Assembly (NCBI GenBank): GCA_963920705.1
Contig: CAWUCO010000235.1
Span: forward strand, 62,001 to 126,000
DNA length: 64,000 nt
Direction: 5' to 3'
Origin: Odiellus spinosus
Taxonomy: Eukaryota > Arthropoda > Arachnida > Opiliones > Phalangiidae
The notes beneath the pieces are model-generated. The model worked only from the letters and a program-made list of their open reading frames with translations, had not been told where the DNA came from and ran no database searches. How positions within the stretch are numbered: position 1 is the first letter of the stretch; the number at the start of each line of letters is the position of its first letter. Shown one piece after another: positions 57,955-64,000 of the stretch. The position numbers and the translations under genes are program-made.

Positions 57955-58039
57955 TCCATACGCGTGACATCAGTTTTACTTTTCATTTCAATATGTTTCC
58001 ATTGGATTTTTCTAATTGGTCAAAAACGGTTCAAATTGG

Positions 58040-58076
<37 letters not shown>

Positions 58077-58385
58077 CAGAATAGAAAAAATTTAAATACC
58101 CCAAATTTAACAAAAGTGAACCAAATGAATTTCAATGTTCAATTAGGGTTATTTTATTTGGTCTAATAGGTCGAGGTGTGTTGGAATTTTCCAATTTCGA
58201 CCATTTTTAACCAAATTAGACTTCTTCATTGGGTGCAAGTAAATTTATTTCGTTATTCTACGGAAGAACATTGAAATTAAAAGTAAAACCGACGTCACGC
58301 GTATCTCAATACAACCTCAGTCGAAAATATTCCATTTCTTGTGATTAATTTAGCGAACTTGGCGCGTCGGGTTATTTGTGTCTAC
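57955..58385. repeat. family A right-half fragment with nested palindrome
   Basis: Shares AAAACCGACGTCACGCGTAT and GCGAACTTGGCGCG with the right half of 35717-36568. A palindrome at 57995-58235 (TTCTAATTGGTCAAAAACGG against ACCATTTTTAACCAAATTAG) corresponds to 36180-36418. Contains a 32-base A run near 58040-58071. Confidence 0.65.
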
Positions 58386-59104
58386 TTTAACTATTTTCCG
58401 AAAGAGCTACTCAAATTTGCATACCCAAAAAAACGTTGATATGGTCGCTTTAAAAAGATAAAAATTGGCGACTTATGTGGAGAGTCGAAGGGAATAAATC
58501 GAGGGTACATTGCCAAACGTTGACGTTTCGTTAAAGTTAGTAAGTGCCGAAGTAAAATACCGGTAGAGATTAGAGACCAAACATTTACCTGTCGCTTTAA
58601 AAAAAAAAACAGCCTCTCGGGCTCCGAGATAGTTTCGGCTAAAAGAAATATCACACGCGAATGTTTCAAATCATGATTTACGCTTTCGAAATTTTATTTT
58701 AAATTATGTTTAAGTTCCCCTCCCATCCAACATCTTTAAAATGGAAAAAAATCTTGAATTTAATATAGTTCCTCTCTAGACTTACCACAACCTTAAAATT
58801 AATTGCATTTTCCAATATTAGATATAGATTCCGCATTGGGAGGAGAAAAAAAAAAAGCTTAATTTTTGGAATTTATGCAATAGGTATTTTGGTTTCAACT
58901 ATTTATCTGCGTATTAAGGATAATCTTTATATTTAACCTCATATCGGTTAAAATTGTTCGCACTCAAATAAATTAGTCTGCAAATAAAAATGAATCCCTT
59001 TTTTTTTTTTGATATTTACATTTTTTGGAGACTCATTCCCTCCATAATGTATTATAAATTATGCACCATTTAATTTGAATCAAAATGTTGTATGGTCTAA
59101 AAAG
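58386..59104. other. no gene recognised
   Basis: AT-rich, no supported feature. Confidence 0.35.
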
Positions 59105-59670
59105 GAGGAAACGTTTTCATTTATTCAAAGAATAGACACAAATGTGTACAATTATTCTAAGAATAGAGAGAAAGGTTTACATTAATTCTAAGAATAGACA
59201 GAAAGGTTTAAATTAATTTTAAGAATAGAGAGAAAGGTTTATATTTATTCTAAGAATAGACAGAAAGGGTTATATTTATTCTAAGAATAGAGAGAAAGGC
59301 TTATATTTATTCTAAGAATAGACAGAAAGGTTTAAATTTATTCTAAGAATAGAGAAAAATGTTAACATTTATTCCAAGAATAAAGGTAAATGTTTTTAAT
59401 TATTCTAAGAAGAGAGAAAACTGTTTTAAATTTATTCTAAGAATAAAAGTAAATGTTTAAATTTATTCTAAGAATAAAGGTAAATGTTTAAATCTATTCT
59501 AAGAATAAAGGTAAATGTTTAAATCTATTCTAAGAATAAAGGTAATATTTAAATTTATTCTAAGAATAAAGGTAAATGTTTAAAATTCTAAGAATAAAGC
59601 TAAATGTTTAAATTTATTCTAAGAATAAAGGTAAATGTTTAAATTTATTCTAAGAATACAAGGAAATGTT
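59105..59670. repeat. 31-bp minisatellite with palindromic core TATTCTAAGAATA
   Basis: About 18 copies. The left half uses an ..AGAGAGAAAGGTTTA.. spacer alternating with ..AGACAGAAAGGTTTA.., the right half ..AAAGGTAAATGTTTAAAT... The 13-bp palindrome TATTCTAAGAATA is the best conserved part of each unit. Confidence 0.9.
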
Positions 59671-61572
59671 TTCCTAACCTAAGATAATACTTATTATTAA
59701 CTGAATTAACGAGACTGCTACTTAATGAAATAGAAGTCTACTTTATTAATTTAATAACACTGTAAGTTGATTACCATGTTCAATAAGTTTTGAGTAAAGG
59801 AATATGATAAAAAATAATGTCATTATTTTATAATTAAAAATAAACCTAGAATTCAAAGCGGAACCATTTTAAATTAATTGCTCTTGTAAATATACGAAAC
59901 AAATGTTACTCGTATCCGGCCATAAATCGAAGTTGTACATTAATAATTAGCTAATTAGAACTCCTAAAACCATTCCCATCGCAAAAATACTTTTGATAAT
60001 TAAGATTATCGAATCGTCCAATTAAAAACCATCATTTATTTTAGGGAATCGATTTTTAAGACAATCTTGTCGAAGCTGATCGTCTTGTCTAAACCTCAGA
60101 CAGGGGTAGGGGGGCCCAAAATGAGAATAAAAAAAAATGTTTAAACGTTAAGAAAAATCTTGTCTTTTTCGGTTTAGAGTAACCAAAATATTAACCCCAA
60201 ACCGGTTAAGGATTATTATTTATAAATATAAAAAAAGCCAACTTTTAAATGAGAAATCGGTATCGGTTGATAAAAAGACACGTGACCCAAATATTAAGAA
60301 AGATTTTTATGGGCGGTTTTTCCATAGAAAGACAATTATGAAAACTACTTAAAGGGAGCGTGAAATAACGTGAAATAATCAAACGAGTTGCTCTTCCAAA
60401 TTAGGAGATTTTGAACCTAAAAATTGCCTTCCAGTTTTTTCACAGAAATTATTTTAAGAGGGATAAAAATGATTTGTTAATCTGTCATCCAATTTACAAC
60501 GCAACAAAAAAGCGCCCCAAATGTTAATTACTTCCGAAACGAATCAACGTAGAAATAAAATCTAAAACTGCTTCGAGTTATGCAATTGTAATCTAATCCC
60601 GAGCTAATTAGAGACGAAAATCAATTCAAACATGGGTTAATTTGATATATTATACGATAATTAATTAAAATATCGCGACCAAAAGGCGTAATGAGTTCTA
60701 ATGAATAAAAATACTGCGGGTTTATCAAAATATATTCACTTTTTTCTACAAAAACCAATTTTAGTTTAAAGGCGCGGTCGCAAGCACGCTTATCAAGAGT
60801 AATTTTGTTAAGAAATGAAAGTAAGAGTTAGGAATTTCAGTAATTATAATTGTTATTATTCTAATAGTAATTGTATTACATATATTACGTATAGAATTAT
60901 GACAAAATAGTAAAACAATATTTCACGCTCTCTTTAAAAGTGAAAAATATGTCTACGAAACTAAGCCTTCTACACTAGCCTATACCTTAACGCTGTAATA
61001 ATATAATTGATAATTTTCATTTAGGTTAATTCGGTTTTCTAGTAAGATTCGCTCTAAGCTATATTTAAAAGAGCCACGCCCCTCTAATTCAATTTCTCAA
61101 TAATATATCCAATAATACGTAGAATATAAAATGTACTGCCGTGTACGTAGATACTTATACAATAGATTTCGAAATGGTATAGTTTAATTCAATAAAAGGC
61201 GTAATTTGGCAGCGTTTAACCTAATAAGTTCTCGTTCGCGGTAGTGTTACAGTGATTAATTTTATCAAGGCTAGCGGGGTAATTTAATTCTATTGGAGAA
61301 AAGCTATTAAATATACAAAAAAACACATACACACTCACGCAAAAAGCGCAAATCTCGAAGCGATATCGAAACTTTATAAATCAAGATAAAAATTTAAAAC
61401 TCGGGGGTTATCGGGAACATTTTGACGTTAAAAAGGCATTTTAAAGGACAAGGCTCATTTATATTCATCATATGATTAAAGAAATGATAGAAAGCCAAAA
61501 AATATATTTAGAGCTTCGTTAACAAGTTGGGAAAACCAAAGAATTACTTCACCGAATATAAATGACAGAACC
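59671..61572. other. no gene recognised
   Basis: AT-rich sequence without supported genes or elements. Confidence 0.35.
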
Positions 61573-61965
61573 CAGTGGTTCTCAAAGTGGGACGTACGCG
61601 CCCCCAGCACTGGGCGCTGAAGGCATCTAGAGGCAATTGGAGGGTGTTGAAGCGATCTAGGGGCGGTAGCGAACTCAGTCAATGGGGACGTTAAGGCGAT
61701 CTAGAGGGTGATAGCGAGCTCGGAGGCAATTCGAGGCGTTGATGTGATCTAGGGGGAGCTTGTGAGCTCAGGAAATTAGGGGGCGCTTGTGAAATCAAGA
61801 AATTGGGGGCGGTATAGCGAATTCAGGAAATTGGGGGCGTTTTGGAGATCTAGAGGGCAGTACCGAGCTCAGAGGCGATAGGAGGCGTTGTGAGGTAATC
61901 TAGAGGGCGGTAGTCGGGTCAGAGGAAATTGAGGGCGTTGAGGCTATCTAGAGGGGCGCTAGCTG
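61573..61965 (+). mobile_element. hAT-like end followed by degenerate tandem repeats
   Basis: CAGTGGTTCTCAAAGTGGG at 61573 is the terminal sequence typical of several hAT families. It is followed by CGCGCCCCCAGC and then about eight diverged units built on GGCGATCTAGAGGG / GCGAGCTCAGAGG / GCGTTG. The opposite terminus is not seen, so the element is probably truncated. Confidence 0.6.
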
Positions 61966-61966
61966 C

Positions 61967-62126
61967 TAATACCCTTTTCAGACGAGGCGTAACTAGCCGG
62001 TTTATTCAGACTTAACCGTGGTTTAATCACAATTAACCGAGGTTTATTGAACTGAGAAGGCTATGTAAACTTCGGTTAAATCTGATTTAACCACGGCTAA
62101 GTACGCCTCGTCTGAAGAGGGTATTA
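61967..62126. mobile_element. family C MITE, complete, 160 bp
   Basis: Ends TAATACCCTTTTCAGACGAG and CTCGTCTGAAGAGGGTATTA, with a GCGTA next inside. The interior is itself an imperfect palindrome (CTTAACCGTGGTTTAATC against GATTTAACCACGGCTAAG). A right-end fragment is at 46186-46228. It abuts the hAT-related tract. Confidence 0.8.
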
Positions 62127-63019
62127 CAAAGAAATCAATAATTCCTTAAAATAAATACCAACTTAAATTATTACTAAACTTTATTACATTAAAAATGTCG
62201 TTTAATACAGTCATCACGCGTAAAGTAAGGCTCCCTAAATCTTTAAGTAAACAATTCATAGAGAAAATGGCTAGCGTATAGCTTCGTACGCGCTGCCAAA
62301 TAATGGTGGACTAAAGTGAAGTGATTTGGCTTTGAGTCGACAAACTGCTAGAAATTTTAGCGGACCTTCAAATGTCAATTCTCTCGAAATTTGGGCTTTG
62401 CTCGAGCGGCAATGATACTCTCGGTGGACCATTTATATAATACCCTAGATCAGGGAATCTAGAAAGGAATTGTTATATTTTTCTCCTGGTGTGACGTACA
62501 ATTTCTAGTTCACTGATAGCGTGTAAAGCTACTGGGGGTTAATTAAGGTATGAACTTTTCCTCGAAATACTTTTAAACGAAACTTATACTTTAAATAATA
62601 AAATAAATGAAACAAAATAATTAATGAAAAGACCCGAAGTTCAAAACCATTTTCAGTGACAATGGAAGTTCCATTATTGGAATCAATTGTATTATAAATT
62701 GTATTGGAGTTAATCTAGTTACACGGACTATAGCGTGACAAGATATATTACCTTAAAGGATATAATTTAGCTAAAAATACTTCCTATAATATCAAAATCG
62801 CGCCCAAACTGGATAGATTAAAAAAATATATATATATAAGAATGAAAAAAAAAAATTAGAGGCCGAGATTATATTCCTGTCAAAAGTTTGAAATATTTCA
62901 CTTCCCCATTTATAAATTCCACAGTAATATAAGTCTTATACACGCGATATCAATTCTTGGAATTAACTTGACACAAAACGAGATAATCCTATCATAGAAT
63001 AGAAAATGTATAGTACTGA
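62127..63019. other. no gene recognised
   Basis: AT-rich. A short (TA)n run near 62828. Confidence 0.35.
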
Positions 63020-63266
63020 GCTTCAACAATATCAGAAGCCGATAAACCCTCCTTTGAAGTCTATTACTCCAATATTCCACGTAGAACACCTGTAGATGGG
63101 GTATTACTAGCTCGGACGGTACCTACTTCATACCCCTTCTATACGGAAAAATAGAAATTCTCTCTATTTTCTGGGGGAGGGGCTTCGAAACATGCAGGAT
63201 GCGCGTTATTTTTTCCCAGCCAATCCTATATGTAAGAAGGATCCCGAGCTCTAGCCTTCCCACGCG
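63020..63266 (-). repeat. dispersed repeat family D, copy 2 (inverted)
   Basis: The inverse complement reads CGCGTGGGAAGGCTAGAGCT, CGGGATCCTTCTTACATA, CGCGCATCCTGCA and AATAGACTTCAAAGGAGGG, collinear with 43988-44200. Extra sequence separates the last two blocks. Confidence 0.65.
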
Positions 63267-64000
63267 TACCCCTTGTTTCGAAACAAGCGGAATTTGCGTG
63301 ACTCTTTGAGTATTAAAGGTCAGGGTTTGGACAAGATATTTCGCATTATTTTATCTTTATTGAAAATGAGATTATCCAAGGGGATAATATGATAAATTCA
63401 AAGAAATCGAAATATTTGTAGTTCAACTAAGTTATTATCCAAATATTTATGGATTATTTCGTTCAAGCCCCGAGCTCTATTTAGTATAAACATAGCTTAT
63501 CCAACCGCCTCAGCTTTTTCCTTTTTTGTAAACTTCACTTGAACTTAGGAAGGCACGGCTGGTGAGACAGTGAGAACCACCTGGCGTTTCTTTACCAACC
63601 AAAAACAAATAAGAAATTCTTTGTATTCACTTTTAAAGGAATCGAATAAAATAAACCCTGGCCAAGGAACTCCACCCACAAAGATTTTTCCCAATAGGGC
63701 TACTTTTGGGGATACAGTCGAAGCTCGACTCCAACTCCGAAAATATCTACCGTTAGCTGGCGTACAAAGCTGAATTTTTGAAAATTATCCCTACAGACAC
63801 GAGTAACAGACTTCAAAGGAGGGTTTCATAGGCTTCTGTCAATATTTATGTTAATTTTATCCCTTCATAGAAACTATCGAGTTCTCTATTTCCTTTTTAT
63901 TTTGGTTCTTTAATCTAGCCTCATTATAGTAGAAGAAAGTTTCGATTACGTCGAACTTTAATTGGAAACCGTTACGAGGAGTGCTGAATTTTTACTCGTA
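63267..64000. other. no gene recognised
   Basis: Open frame 63570-63773 has no recognisable motif. CAGACTTCAAAGGAGGGTTT at 63808 is a third partial match to family D. Confidence 0.35.

Noticed and set aside
59105..59670. Array of heat-shock elements
   Set aside because: TTCTAAGAA has three bases between TTC and GAA, whereas a heat-shock element has two.

Overview
This is AT-rich eukaryotic DNA, most likely from an arthropod and probably an insect. The evidence is intron-split genes with GT..AG splice sites, an eight-coding-exon UAP56/DDX39B helicase gene with an animal-type protein, short signal-peptide genes with TATA boxes close upstream, a short run of the arthropod telomere motif TTAGG (28301-28319), many hAT-like and palindromic MITEs, and a Polinton/Maverick element. 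I cannot name the species.

Layout. 1-4100: the start of an unrecognised + strand gene (small exon at 811-894), whose first long intron appears to hold a 3-kb satellite of 24-bp units. 4100-12400: no gene recognised, several MITEs. 12427-16985: UAP56/DDX39B on the minus strand. 17494-21804: three small genes for a Thr-rich secreted protein (+), a six-exon cysteine-containing secreted protein (-) and a metallothionein-like protein (-). The last two were reconstructed here from splice sites. 22681-35533: a Polinton/Maverick. 35700-47400: dispersed repeats and satellites, no gene recognised. 47480-49524: a second 24-bp satellite next to an exon encoding a PR/SET (PRDM) domain. 49525-64000: repeats, including a three-deep MITE nest at 55.1-56.1 kb and two 31-bp arrays. 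No further gene recognised.

The Polinton is the main object. Read from its right end on the minus strand it has a compact virus-like gene series: packaging ATPase, a conserved unknown, a pX/mu-like basic protein, another unknown, a one-TM protein, chromodomain integrase, a penton/minor-capsid candidate, a pVI-like basic protein, a major-capsid candidate and an adenain-like protease. A DNA polymerase B should follow in convergent orientation, but only its C-terminal end survives (27422-27955). The rest of that side has been replaced by an inverted copy of about 4.74 kb of the other end (terminus through integrase and most of the penton gene). The element is therefore a giant inverted repeat with two ATPase and two integrase copies, one capsid/protease block and no complete polymerase. 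The arms are identical in every encoded protein and differ only in a terminal minisatellite unit and a homopolymer length.

Long open frames across the satellites (817-3902, 47661-49028, 37659-38061, 40523-41041) are treated as by-products of repeat periodicity, not as genes.
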